Positions 25,743 to 33,141 of a stretch of 34,283 nucleotides of DNA are shown here, piece by piece (the first letter of the stretch is position 1; each line of letters opens with the position of its first letter). Position numbers and translations under genes: made by a program. Below the pieces are notes generated by a model that saw only the letters and a list, made by a program, of their open reading frames with translations, searched no databases and was not told the DNA's origin. The DNA lies in the NCBI GenBank assembly GCA_947452985.1, contig CANGEU010000003.1, positions 1-34,283 on the forward strand. Direction: 5' to 3'. Source of the DNA: Micrococcales bacterium. Its GTDB lineage: Bacteria; Actinomycetota; Actinomycetes; Actinomycetales; Microbacteriaceae.

Positions 25743-27230
25743 ATGCTGAAGCGCGCAAAGGCTTTACTTTTAGCTTTTGCACTAACCCTCGGGCTGTTCA
25801 CCGGTATCACGCCAGCCGATGCCGCTACACCTACTCTCAAAGAAGGCACCGATGCTGCGGCGGTCTTATTCGACCCACTCGCTGTCAGCAAGATTGAACT
25901 TTCGCGCGTTGCCGGCGGACCTGCCCTAACCTTCGAATACCTAAACGTTGCCGACTACCAGCGCGCCGACATCAAGATCACCCTCGCTGGAAAAAAAGCG
26001 GTCACCCTCAAGAACATCGGCGTTCGCCTTAAGGGTCAGGCCTCTCGGTACGACGTCAAGTTCCCGATGAAAATAAAGTTCGACGCATTCGTCCCCGGCC
26101 AAAAGTTTCTGGGGCTCAAGCGCCTAACTCTAAACAACATGGTTCAAGACTCTTCGTTCATCCACGAGGTCACCGCCTACAAGCTTTATCGTTCTGCCGG
26201 CGTTCCGGCACCTAGAGCCAGCTACTCGCAGGTTTCTGTTGATGGCACTTACTTTGGCGTTTACCTGAACCTCGAATCGATTGACACGGTGTTCGGTGCG
26301 CGCTGGTACAAATCGACCAAGCACATCTATTCTGGCCCTTACAACTGCGACATCGTGCCGGGTAACACCTGCTACGAAGCCAGCATTGGAAACACCGACC
26401 GCACCGATTTGGCTGTGGCCGGAGCAGCCGCCGACCTTCATGGTGAAGCCTGGTGGAACACCATCAACCAGGTAGCCGACATGCCTCGCGTAATCAAATT
26501 GATGGCAACCGACATCTTCTTGAGCAACTGGGATGGCTACACCGACGCCGTGCAGAACAACCACTTCGTTCACTTCGACGACAAGGGCAAGTTCACAATC
26601 ATCCCTTGGGGTCTTGATCAAACTTTCACTCAAGATCAGAATGCCGAACTGCGCTGGGATGCCTCGCAGCCGGTTTTCCGTAACTGGTCAGATCATCGCA
26701 GCACTCTGCTTGATCACTGCATCGAATATGTTCCCTGCCACACCGCTCTAATTCGCGAAGGCGTAAATATTTCCAAAATTGCTACTTCGGTGAAATTGGT
26801 AAATTACAAAAACTTGGTCGCGGCTAAAATCAATCCGATCATTAGCGGTAACCCCGACTTCCACTGGCAAGCTCAAGAATCCCTTCAAAACCAGCAGGCT
26901 TGGGTTGACACCTTCATCCCGCAGCGCCAGGCGGCACTAACCAATTACCTAATCGCACACTCTCCACGGCCGATTACCATCAGCTTGCCAGCCACAATTC
27001 GCGCAGGGCAAACCATCAAAGCCACAGTGGAGAAAATTTGGGAGCCAGGCGTCACGGCTTCTTACCAATGGAAACTTGATGGCAATCCAATTGCTCGTGG
27101 AACCGCGCTTACACACCGAGTCGTCACCGCTGAGGTCGGCCACGCGCTGACTTTCACACTAACTTTGAACAAAGCCAACGTGCAATCTACCTCTATGGAA
27201 GTTACTAAGACCGTTCTTAGAAGAAAATAG
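25743..27230 (+). CDS. Secreted CotH-kinase family protein (copy 1)
   Basis: CotH proteins are secreted or coat-associated atypical protein kinases with a kinase-like fold. This 495-residue protein has a signal peptide cut near TPADA-AT (about residue 28). The kinase domain runs from about residue 35 to 395, with GVRLKGQASRYDVKFPMKIKF, GNTDRTDLAVAG, LSNWDGYTDAVQNNHFVHF and FTIIPWGLDQTF, where the aspartate is the metal-binding residue. The C-terminus holds one Ig-like repeat (SYQWKLDGNPIARGT). It is a tandem paralogue of the next gene. The role in a non-sporulating actinobacterium is unknown; phosphorylation of surface proteins is a family-based guess. Confidence 0.85.
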   Translation: MLKRAKALLLAFALTLGLFTGITPADAATPTLKEGTDAAAVLFDPLAVSKIELSRVAGGPALTFEYLNVADYQRADIKITLAGKKAVTLKNIGVRLKGQASRYDVKFPMKIKFDAFVPGQKFLGLKRLTLNNMVQDSSFIHEVTAYKLYRSAGVPAPRASYSQVSVDGTYFGVYLNLESIDTVFGARWYKSTKHIYSGPYNCDIVPGNTCYEASIGNTDRTDLAVAGAAADLHGEAWWNTINQVADMPRVIKLMATDIFLSNWDGYTDAVQNNHFVHFDDKGKFTIIPWGLDQTFTQDQNAELRWDASQPVFRNWSDHRSTLLDHCIEYVPCHTALIREGVNISKIATSVKLVNYKNLVAAKINPIISGNPDFHWQAQESLQNQQAWVDTFIPQRQAALTNYLIAHSPRPITISLPATIRAGQTIKATVEKIWEPGVTASYQWKLDGNPIARGTALTHRVVTAEVGHALTFTLTLNKANVQSTSMEVTKTVLRRK

Positions 27231-27234
27231 TTAA

Positions 27235-28989
27235 ATGGCTAAACGCATCGGTCTTCTGATCGTTGCCGTTGCAATTCTTTTGGGAAACTTCGGCACCGTG
27301 GCGTTCGCCGACACCAAGACTTCGGTCCTTCAGGAAGGCACCGACGAAGCCGCCGTACTTTTCGACCCACTAAAGCCGTTTACGGTTTCGGTCATTCACC
27401 AAATCGGCGAACCGGCTCTCACCCACAAATTCTTGAACAGCCCGGTTTACCGCCACGCCACAGTGAAAATCACGATGTCGGGTTCCAAAAAATACACCGT
27501 CCTCTACAACGTCGGAGTAAGACTCAAAGGCACCTACACTCGCAAGTTTGAAAAGATGTCGCTCAAAATCAGGTTCGACGCCTTCGTCAAAGACCAAACC
27601 TTTATGGGCTTACATCGACTGACCCTCAACGCCATGATGCAAGACGAATCTCAGGTTCGTGAAGTGACTGCGTACCGATTGTTCCGTGCGATGGGTGTCC
27701 CCGCGTCGAGAGCCGGTTTCGCCAGGGTAAGAATCGACGGCGCCTACCAGGGGCTTTACCTAAACCTTGAGTCAGTTGATTCAACGATGCTTAAGAAATG
27801 GTTCGACTCAACCGAACACCTCTACTCGGGCAAGCGCCCCTGCGACCTCACGCCCACCAACTCGTGTTACGTGACCAGCCTTGGTAACTCGGACCGAACC
27901 GATGTGCTCACCGCCGGCAAACTTCACCTGCTCTCCGGAGAAGAGTGGTGGAAAGCCTTCCAGAAAGCTTCCGATTCGGAACGAGTGTTGCGCTTCTTAG
28001 CCACGGAAATCTTCCTCAGCCACTGGGATGGCTACGGCGACTACATGCGCAATAACCACTACGTTCACTTCGACAAAGATGGCCGCTTCACCCTTATTCC
28101 TTGGGGAATGGATCAAACCTTCCCGGCCGAACTAAAACACCAACTCACCTGGGATGCCTCCAAGCCGGTCTATCTTGGCAGCGCCACCGAACGTAGCAGC
28201 CTAATCACCCACTGCCTCGACTACCGACCATGCCACGACCGCCTGCTCTACTTCGGCTATCTGGCATCTCAAACTGCTGACAAAATCGACCTAACCGGTT
28301 TCAAAGATCAGATTGTCGCCAAAATTTCTCAGCGACGCTTCGCCATCAATGACACGTCAAAGATCGCACCAAAAATTCGCCAGGTTCAGCGCAAATGGGT
28401 CACCGACTACCTGCCGGTCAGTCGCAAAGGTTTACTCAACTTCCTGCTACTAAGGAGCCCTGCCCAACTTCAGGTGATCATGCCGGAAACCCTGAACATC
28501 GGGAAAACCGCTAGGCCTCTAGTTCAAACGGTCTGGGAGCCAGGTGTGAAAGCCAGCTACCAATGGATCCTCGATGGCAAACCAATCCCCGAAGCTACAA
28601 AAACCACCTATACGGTCTTGAATGAACAGCTTGGTCACAAGATCAAGTTGCGCGTCACACTCAAAAAAGCCGCCGTCAACGACACCGTCTACTTCTCCTC
28701 AACGAAGAAGGTCCTCGCCAAAGCACTAGCCAAGACTCCGATCCCAACCATCAATGGCAAGGCCATCATCGGCAAAACGCTAAAGGCCATCACCGGCACC
28801 TGGGATAGCCAAGTAACACTCAAGCTGCAGTGGCTGCGAAACGGCAACCCAATTCCAAATGCCACCAAAACTTCCTACAAAATCTCCAAACTCGACTTCG
28901 ACCAAAAAATCACAGTCAAAGTCACCGGAACTAAACCTGGTTTCGCCACGGTTTCGAGAACCAGCGAATCAACCAAAAAGGTTTCCTAA
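27235..28989 (+). CDS. Secreted CotH-kinase family protein (copy 2)
   Basis: This 584-residue paralogue of the preceding gene begins 5 bp after its stop. The signal peptide ends near VAFA-DT. The kinase domain is preserved: GVRLKGTYTRKFEKMSLKIRF, LGNSDRTDVLTAG, LSHWDGYGDYMRNNHYVHF and FTLIPWGMDQTFPAEL. It carries two C-terminal Ig-like repeats (SYQWILDGKPIPEATKTTY and LQWLRNGNPIPNATKTSY) instead of one, of a type common in secreted Microbacteriaceae proteins and likely used for wall or surface binding. Start site: the ATG lies shortly after the previous stop with only a weak ribosome binding site, suggesting coupled translation. Confidence 0.85.
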   Translation: MAKRIGLLIVAVAILLGNFGTVAFADTKTSVLQEGTDEAAVLFDPLKPFTVSVIHQIGEPALTHKFLNSPVYRHATVKITMSGSKKYTVLYNVGVRLKGTYTRKFEKMSLKIRFDAFVKDQTFMGLHRLTLNAMMQDESQVREVTAYRLFRAMGVPASRAGFARVRIDGAYQGLYLNLESVDSTMLKKWFDSTEHLYSGKRPCDLTPTNSCYVTSLGNSDRTDVLTAGKLHLLSGEEWWKAFQKASDSERVLRFLATEIFLSHWDGYGDYMRNNHYVHFDKDGRFTLIPWGMDQTFPAELKHQLTWDASKPVYLGSATERSSLITHCLDYRPCHDRLLYFGYLASQTADKIDLTGFKDQIVAKISQRRFAINDTSKIAPKIRQVQRKWVTDYLPVSRKGLLNFLLLRSPAQLQVIMPETLNIGKTARPLVQTVWEPGVKASYQWILDGKPIPEATKTTYTVLNEQLGHKIKLRVTLKKAAVNDTVYFSSTKKVLAKALAKTPIPTINGKAIIGKTLKAITGTWDSQVTLKLQWLRNGNPIPNATKTSYKISKLDFDQKITVKVTGTKPGFATVSRTSESTKKVS

Positions 28990-28992
28990 ACT
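28987..28992 (+). promoter_or_regulatory. Leaderless -10 box for the Rieske gene
   Basis: TAAACT lies 6 nt before the ATG at 28999. Its first bases overlap the stop codon of the upstream CotH gene. No ribosome binding site is seen. Confidence 0.45.
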
Positions 28993-28998
28993 AAACGC

Positions 28999-29427
28999 AT
29001 GGACAATTGCGAGAACCACAACCACCAAGAACTTAGCCGCAAGGCACTCCTAGGGGGAATGGCAGCAGTGCTAACCGGCATCGGCCTCACCACACTCGGC
29101 ACCACCGCGGCCGAAGCCGCCACCAAATACAAGGTTGCCCTTGCCACAAAAATCCCGGTGGGCAGTGCCAAGACGTTCTCAGTTAAAGGCCGCCCAGTTC
29201 TCATCACCCAACCTAGAAAAGGCGTCTTCCGTGCCTTCAAAGGTCAGTGCACTCACGAAACCGTGAGCCTTCAAAGCCAGGCCATTAACGGCGGCAACGT
29301 GATGTGTTACCAACACGGAGCAACCTTCAACGCCGACAACGGCAGCGTCCAAAGCGGCCCAGCCAGCCGATCGCTCACCAAATACAAAGCAGTGAAGACC
29401 GGGAACTACATCTACGTAACCATCTAG
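28999..29427 (+). CDS. Secreted Rieske [2Fe-2S] protein
   Basis: This 142-residue protein has an N-terminal export signal (SRKALLGGMAAVLTGIGL then AAEA near residue 36; the RK pair and cofactor suggest Tat export, though not a perfect twin arginine). A Rieske domain binds a [2Fe-2S] cluster by CTH (about residue 76) and CYQHGATF (about residue 98). Such small soluble Rieske proteins act as electron carriers or as small subunits of exported oxidoreductases; no partner oxidoreductase is adjacent. It lies behind two secreted CotH proteins. Confidence 0.87.
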   Translation: MDNCENHNHQELSRKALLGGMAAVLTGIGLTTLGTTAAEAATKYKVALATKIPVGSAKTFSVKGRPVLITQPRKGVFRAFKGQCTHETVSLQSQAINGGNVMCYQHGATFNADNGSVQSGPASRSLTKYKAVKTGNYIYVTI

Positions 29428-29433
29428 CAAAAG

Positions 29434-29439
29434 TAAACT
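29434..29439 (+). promoter_or_regulatory. Leaderless -10 box for exonuclease III gene
   Basis: TAAACT lies 6 nt before the ATG at 29446, with no ribosome binding site. Sequence and spacing are the same as at the Rieske gene. Confidence 0.5.
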
Positions 29440-29445
29440 TGGGTT

Positions 29446-30249
29446 ATGCCTAAGACCCTGAACATCGCAACCATTAACGTCAACGGCATTCGCGCCGCCC
29501 ACCGCAACGGTTTCGGCGACTGGTTAAAAGAACACAAGCCAGACATCATCACTATTCAAGAAGTTAGAGCAGAACTAAAAGATGTTGAAACCGTGTTCGC
29601 CGAACTCTGGCCAGAAGCCAACATCTACCTAGATGAAGCCACAGCCAAGGGTCGCGCCGGCGTTGCCATCATCACCGAGCTAACCCCAACCCGAATCAGT
29701 ACCGAATTCGGAAGCCCTGAATTTGACTCCAAAGGCCGTTGGCTAGAAGCCGACTTCAACATCGACGGCGAAACCGTAACTGTTGTCTCCACCTATGTTC
29801 ACGCTGGCGAAGTGGGAACCCCAAAGCAAATCGAGAAATACAAATTCCTCGACGCCATGCTCGAAAGACTTGCAGAACTAAAAGACACCAAGGCCGTTAT
29901 CACCGGCGACCTAAACGTTGGTCACACCGAACTTGACATCAAAAACTGGAAGGGCAACCTGAAAAACTCGGGCTTCCTCCCTGAAGAGCGTGCCTACTTC
30001 GACAAGTTCATGAACGAGATCGGCTACATCGATATCGGTCGAAGAGAACACCCAGAAGAGCCAGGCCCTTACACCTGGTGGTCGCAGCGCGGCCAAGCTT
30101 TCGACACCAACACCGGCTGGCGCATCGACTACCACCTAGCCACCCCGAAGCTCGCAGAGAAGGCCAGCAACTATCTAGTTCACCGCGCCAAGAGCTATGA
30201 CACCCGCTGGACCGACCACTCTCCAGTCACCGTCGACTACTCCATCTAG
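29446..30249 (+). CDS. xth: Exodeoxyribonuclease III (AP endonuclease)
   Basis: The enzyme cuts DNA at abasic sites and trims 3' ends in base-excision repair. The 267-residue protein shows the family core: TINVNGIRAAH with the first metal-binding asparagine, IITIQEVRAE with the metal-binding glutamate, VVSTYVHAG, the catalytic TGDLNVGHTELDIKN, WRIDYHLAT and TDHSPVTVDY with the last Asp-His pair. The length is typical. It has its own leaderless promoter and lies 9 bp before trpS. Confidence 0.94.
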   Translation: MPKTLNIATINVNGIRAAHRNGFGDWLKEHKPDIITIQEVRAELKDVETVFAELWPEANIYLDEATAKGRAGVAIITELTPTRISTEFGSPEFDSKGRWLEADFNIDGETVTVVSTYVHAGEVGTPKQIEKYKFLDAMLERLAELKDTKAVITGDLNVGHTELDIKNWKGNLKNSGFLPEERAYFDKFMNEIGYIDIGRREHPEEPGPYTWWSQRGQAFDTNTGWRIDYHLATPKLAEKASNYLVHRAKSYDTRWTDHSPVTVDYSI

Positions 30250-30252
30250 GAT
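30247..30252 (+). promoter_or_regulatory. Leaderless -10 box for trpS
   Basis: TAGGAT begins in the stop codon of the exonuclease gene and ends 6 nt before the trpS ATG. No ribosome binding site is seen. Confidence 0.5.
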
Positions 30253-30258
30253 TAACCC

Positions 30259-31266
30259 ATGACTAAGCCAAACCTGCTCTCCGGCATGCAACCTTCTGCC
30301 GGCTCCCTTCACCTCGGCAACTATCTAGGCGCCTTGGTCAACTGGGCAGACATGCAGGATGACTACAACGCTTACTACGTCATCGTTGACCTTCACGCCA
30401 TCACCGTTCCTCAAGACCCTGAAGAACTCCGCACCAACTCACGCCGAACCGCCGCTCAATACATCGCAGCTGGCATCGACGTCAGCAAATCAGCACTCTT
30501 CGTACAAAGTCACGTTCCAGCTCACGCCCAGCTAGCCTGGGTCCTCAACTGCATCACCGGCTTCGGCGAAGCCAGCCGCATGACCCAGTTCAAAGACAAG
30601 AGCCAGAAAGCCGGCGCCGATTCAGCGTCAGTTGGTCTCTTCACCTACCCAATCCTTCAGGCTGCCGACATCCTCCTCTACCAACCAAAGGCCGTTCCGG
30701 TTGGTGAAGACCAGCGCCAGCACATCGAACTAACCCGCGACCTTGCAACCCGTTTCAACGCTCGTTTCGGCGAAACTTTTGTAATTCCAGAAGCAGTAAT
30801 CCTCAAGGAAACCGCCAAGATCTACGACCTTCAAAATCCAACAGCCAAGATGTCGAAATCCGCCGCCGACCCTAAGGGTCTGGTAAACATCATGGACGAC
30901 AACGCGGTCATCCTAAAGAAGATCAAGAGCGCAGTTACCGACACCGATGGCATCATCAAGTTCGACCGCGAAGCCAAGCCAGGCGTCTCTAACCTGCTCG
31001 GAATCCACTCAGCAATCTCCGGCCGCTCCATCGCATCACTGGAGGAGCAGTTCGCCGGCGAAGGCTATGGCGCTCTGAAAGCTGAAGTAGCCGACGTGGT
31101 CATCGCTGCCATCGAACCAATCCGCGAGCGCACCCAAGAACTAATGGCCGACCAAAACGAGCTTGACCGACTTCTTGCAGACGGCGCGGACAAAGCTAAC
31201 GAGCTAGCCGAGGCAACCCTCGCTAAGGTCTACGACGCTATCGGTTTCCTAAAAGCAAAGAACTAA
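30259..31266 (+). CDS. trpS: Tryptophanyl-tRNA synthetase
   Basis: This enzyme charges tRNA-Trp. The 335-residue class I synthetase has the HIGH-like motif in [12 protein letters not shown], the segment [18 protein letters not shown], and the KMSKS motif in [10 protein letters not shown]. It is complete and in frame. Its last 350 bp (from 30914) recur at 32744-33093 as a separate fragment; the resident version here differs in five residues from that copy. The stop codon overlaps the stop of the convergent DUF4417-like gene, and its terminator hairpin lies inside that gene. I infer that the 3' third of this gene was replaced when the downstream cassette was inserted. Confidence 0.96.
   Translation: MTKPNLLSGMQPSAGSLHLGNYLGALVNWADMQDDYNAYYVIVDLHAITVPQDPEELRTNSRRTAAQYIAAGIDVSKSALFVQSHVPAHAQLAWVLNCITGFGEASRMTQFKDKSQKAGADSASVGLFTYPILQAADILLYQPKAVPVGEDQRQHIELTRDLATRFNARFGETFVIPEAVILKETAKIYDLQNPTAKMSKSAADPKGLVNIMDDNAVILKKIKSAVTDTDGIIKFDREAKPGVSNLLGIHSAISGRSIASLEEQFAGEGYGALKAEVADVVIAAIEPIRERTQELMADQNELDRLLADGADKANELAEATLAKVYDAIGFLKAKN
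30914..31010 (+). repeat. 97-bp direct repeat, copy 1 (inside trpS)
   Basis: This copy matches 32744-32840 at 96 of 97 positions (difference at 30936). It starts abruptly: the base before it differs and upstream sequence is unrelated. After it, homology continues to the trpS stop but with 44 differences in 253 bp. Confidence 0.93.
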
Positions 31267-31898
31267 AACAAAAAGACTTTCGTCTTTTTCTTTATCTCTC
31301 TCACAAAGTTCGGCGAAACTCGACCGTAAATAATCACGCCTTCCGGCTCAATTATGTCGACCATTGCAGTCAGACCCTTCTCGAATTCGATGTTCGAATT
31401 GAGATCTTTGTATCCGGAATCTACAGTTACTGCGAATACGCTACCCTTTTCAATTCCGCTGGAAACAAGCTCGTAATCCGACTCGTCACACCATCTGATT
31501 GACGGAATAACTGTAAGTCCTCGATATTGCCAAACGGCTCCGGCTGCGCGAGCCAAAACGGTATTTCTTGCTCGTTGCCAGGGAGCAAGGTTTGGTGACA
31601 AGTATGAATCGGGGCTAATCACACACCTAAAGTCTGCAAACTTGTGAATCCAAGTCATTGGACGAGTAAGGGCAGTCATGTTTTTCGGTCCGTGATCAAA
31701 TGAGTGCAGACCAGTGGTCGCTGGGGATTCAAATCGTTTCGGACTGTTGAAAATAAGCAATTTCTCTGGGATATCCTCAAGACCGGCCTTGTAAATGATT
31801 GGGACTTTCTGAAGACCGTCGGTTTCATGCCAAAATCCGAGCCCTTCGGGCGACTCTCCGAAAAGTATCCGTTCTTTTTCAGTAGGTAGGTCGAACAC
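31263..31898 (-). CDS. DUF4417-like protein, module 1
   Basis: This is a 211-residue protein without membrane segments. The core matches my recollection of the DUF4417 family known from phages, plasmids and genomic islands: [10 protein letters not shown] near residue 90, [20 protein letters not shown] near 110, [13 protein letters not shown] near 130, then [12 protein letters not shown] and a late IIYGRVSP. The biochemical function is unknown. It is a diverged paralogue of the gene at 33142 (about 45% identity over the core by hand alignment). The GTG start has GGAGG 8 nt upstream and overlaps the partner's stop by one base, so translation is coupled. The end is also peculiar: the last ten codons (KKKTKVFLF) contain the trpS terminator and the stop overlaps the trpS stop. 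Confidence 0.7.
   Translation of the reverse strand: MFDLPTEKERILFGESPEGLGFWHETDGLQKVPIIYKAGLEDIPEKLLIFNSPKRFESPATTGLHSFDHGPKNMTALTRPMTWIHKFADFRCVISPDSYLSPNLAPWQRARNTVLARAAGAVWQYRGLTVIPSIRWCDESDYELVSSGIEKGSVFAVTVDSGYKDLNSNIEFEKGLTAMVDIIEPEGVIIYGRVSPNFVREIKKKTKVFLF
31270..31289. terminator. Bidirectional terminator after trpS, inside the DUF4417-like gene
   Basis: AAAAAGAC-TTTC-GTCTTTTT forms a perfect 8-bp stem with a T tract on either strand. It begins 4 bp after the trpS stop. On the minus strand it lies within the last codons of the convergent gene, so that transcript would end close to its own stop codon. Confidence 0.75.
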
Positions 31899-32452
31899 TA
31901 TTTTTCCTCCAGCAGATCGTCGATGGCTACAAGTTGATACTCGAAATCTATATCGGGTTCTTCATCGAAAACATCCTGACGGCTGGGCACTTCCAACTCC
32001 TCAAGCGAGTTCAAATATTTGACGTCAAAAAGAAAGAAGAATGGTTGGTACAGGTGGAAATATATGTAGCTACATTCCAGTTCCAAGATGATTCCGCGTT
32101 CACAGCAGTGCTCGAATCGGTTCCCTTCATTGTCCAACCTATTTTTATAGGTAGTTCTCACCACAAAAATATTCTTGATTAATTGATGGCGTTTCTGGAG
32201 AAAAACCCAACCGGCTGCTAAACATTTTCTCTGGTAATTCAAATCTGAAATTCGAACCTCAAAACAGCCGGCATCTAGGTCGTTATAGTCATCTGAAACC
32301 ATTTGAATTGAGGGGCCGTCAGTCGCTATATGAACGCTGTCAATATTGTCTAAGCTGCGCCAGTCCATTTCATAGAGAAATTCAAATCGATGGCCTTTGA
32401 GTAGTCGCAAATTTGCCAATGAGTCTCGGCTCATTATGGTTTCGATAATCAT
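31898..32452 (-). CDS. Hypothetical protein, partner of DUF4417-like gene, module 1
   Basis: I do not recognise this 184-residue protein. It is acidic toward the C-terminus (EELEVPSRQDVFDEEPDIDFE; DDLLEEK) and rich in aromatic residues in the middle (YIYFHLYQPFFFLFDVKYL), probably beta strands of a soluble protein rather than a membrane segment. A block VKYLNSLEELEVP recurs as VEYLYDLETLTNVP in the partial gene at the window end, so both partners are probably homologous. The ATG at 32452 has a good GGGGAAG site and a promoter just upstream. It is the first gene of a two-gene unit with the DUF4417-like gene. AT content is higher than in the chromosomal genes. A regulator, antitoxin-like or immunity role would be guesswork. 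Confidence 0.65.
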   Translation of the reverse strand: MIIETIMSRDSLANLRLLKGHRFEFLYEMDWRSLDNIDSVHIATDGPSIQMVSDDYNDLDAGCFEVRISDLNYQRKCLAAGWVFLQKRHQLIKNIFVVRTTYKNRLDNEGNRFEHCCERGIILELECSYIYFHLYQPFFFLFDVKYLNSLEELEVPSRQDVFDEEPDIDFEYQLVAIDDLLEEK

Positions 32453-32469
32453 TTCTTCCCCTTTTCGAA

Positions 32470-32497
32470 AATCTAACCACCGGGCTCAGACATTCAA
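32470..32497 (-). promoter_or_regulatory. Promoter of DUF4417 module 1
   Basis: On the minus strand TTGAAT (32497-32492) and TAGATT (32475-32470) are separated by 16 bp and lie 17 bp before the partner-gene ATG. This is the only promoter in the window where both -35 and -10 are convincing, and its mRNA would carry a short leader with a Shine-Dalgarno sequence. Confidence 0.6.
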
Positions 32498-32567
32498 AGC
32501 AGGCGGGAAATCAGGAATAGATGGGTCAACCCACAGGTTTATCTGTAATGCTTGTCAAACTAACAAA

Positions 32568-32618
32568 GTTCTTCGGGGTCAGTGAAAATCTGAGCCGGCG
32601 GTTATAGTCCGCGACCCG
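32568..32618 (+). promoter_or_regulatory. Truncated FMN riboswitch (RFN element), 5' half
   Basis: The sequence carries the front half of an actinobacterial FMN riboswitch: CTTCGGGGTC, the stem-loop TCAG-TGAAAA-TCTGA, and CCGGCGGTTATAGTCCGCGA with the P3 stem GCGG/CCGC, then ACCCG. The second half (the GGTGAAATTCC and CCGACGGT..AGTCCGGATG parts) is not found, so it cannot fold into the full FMN pocket. It is a remnant, followed within a few bases by a ribD fragment, the gene such a riboswitch normally controls. Confidence 0.75.
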
Positions 32619-32622
32619 ACAG

Positions 32623-32743
32623 GTGGTAACACTTGGCGGTTCAGCCTTGTAATCACACCGGTCGCACTGGTCCTTGTGCTCAAGCGTTGATTGCTGCTGG
32701 TATTTCCCGAGTTGTTTATGCTTCCGCTGATCCTGGTGTTGAG
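32623..32743 (+). pseudogene. ribD: ribD fragment (riboflavin deaminase/reductase), broken
   Basis: From 32648 to 32743 the plus strand encodes 32 residues that match the zinc-binding core of the RibD deaminase: CNHTGRTGPCAQALIAAG then ISRVVYASADPGVE. Just before it, VVTL fits the family's VTLEPC but in another frame, with about seven extra bases between, so a frameshift is present. The gene start, the first 60 or so codons and the entire reductase domain are missing. The frame hits the TAA that opens the trpS repeat at 32744, so the break lies exactly on that junction. Confidence 0.78.
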
Positions 32744-32840
32744 TAAAGAAGATCAAGAGCGCAGTCACCGACACCGATGGCATCATCAAGTTCGACCGCG
32801 AAGCCAAGCCAGGCGTCTCTAACCTGCTCGGAATCCACTC
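32744..32840 (+). repeat. 97-bp direct repeat, copy 2 (start of the trpS fragment)
   Basis: This is the second copy of 30914-31010 with a single mismatch, offset by exactly 1,830 bp. It begins right at the end of the ribD fragment. Confidence 0.93.
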
Positions 32841-33096
32841 GGCAATCTCAGGCCGTTCAATCGAATCACTCGAAGAGCAATTCGCTGGCGAAGGCTACGG
32901 CTCCCTAAAGGCTGAAGTTGCCGACGTAGTAATCGCCACCATCGAACCAATCCGAGAGCGCACTCAGGAACTCATGAGCGATCAAAACGAACTCGACCGC
33001 CTACTCGCCGACGGTGCTGACAAGGCTAACGAGCTTGCCGAGGCAACACTGGCTAAGGTCTATGACGCAATCGGTTTCCTCAAAGCCAAGAGGTGA
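32744..33096 (+). pseudogene. trpS: Displaced 3' fragment of trpS
   Basis: The fragment encodes the last 116 codons of tryptophanyl-tRNA synthetase from [12 protein letters not shown] to the stop, with no indel against the resident trpS and only five amino-acid changes (A to E, A to S, A to T, A to S, and the final N to R). It has no promoter, start codon or upstream part. Of 45 nucleotide differences, 44 lie after the first 97 bp. The intact frame and mostly silent changes say it was part of a working trpS until recently. Confidence 0.93.
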
Positions 33097-33141
33097 TGTC
33101 TCTCTTGGTGAAAACATTCGCAGCTACTCAAATCTCAACTA

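Larger units (their letters stand above)
30914..32743. mobile_element. 1,830-bp inserted cassette carrying a substitute trpS 3' end
   Basis: The segment between the two trpS repeats holds a full trpS 3' end, the DUF4417-like gene, its partner, one promoter, a broken FMN riboswitch and a ribD fragment. The coding part downstream of trpS is visibly more AT-rich than the genes around it. There is no integrase or transposase, so it would be non-autonomous or a decayed remnant. The borders rest on the direct repeats; the insertion reading is inference. Confidence 0.5.

Noticed and set aside
26130-26633. Minus-strand open frame of 167 codons inside the first CotH gene
   Set aside because: It is a shadow of the CotH coding frame; it has no promoter or ribosome binding site and no family resemblance.
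32619-32644. Reading the bases after the half riboswitch as a decayed second RFN half
   Set aside because: CAGG..CTTG can pair and GGTGG recalls the L4 loop, but the conserved GGTGAAATTCC and CCGACGGT parts are missing; the VVTL codons of ribD explain it at least as well. Left open, not claimed.
32526-32807. Minus-strand open frame across the riboswitch and ribD remnants
   Set aside because: The plus strand explains this stretch by RFN, ribD and trpS remnants; the minus frame crosses all junctions, as expected for chance.
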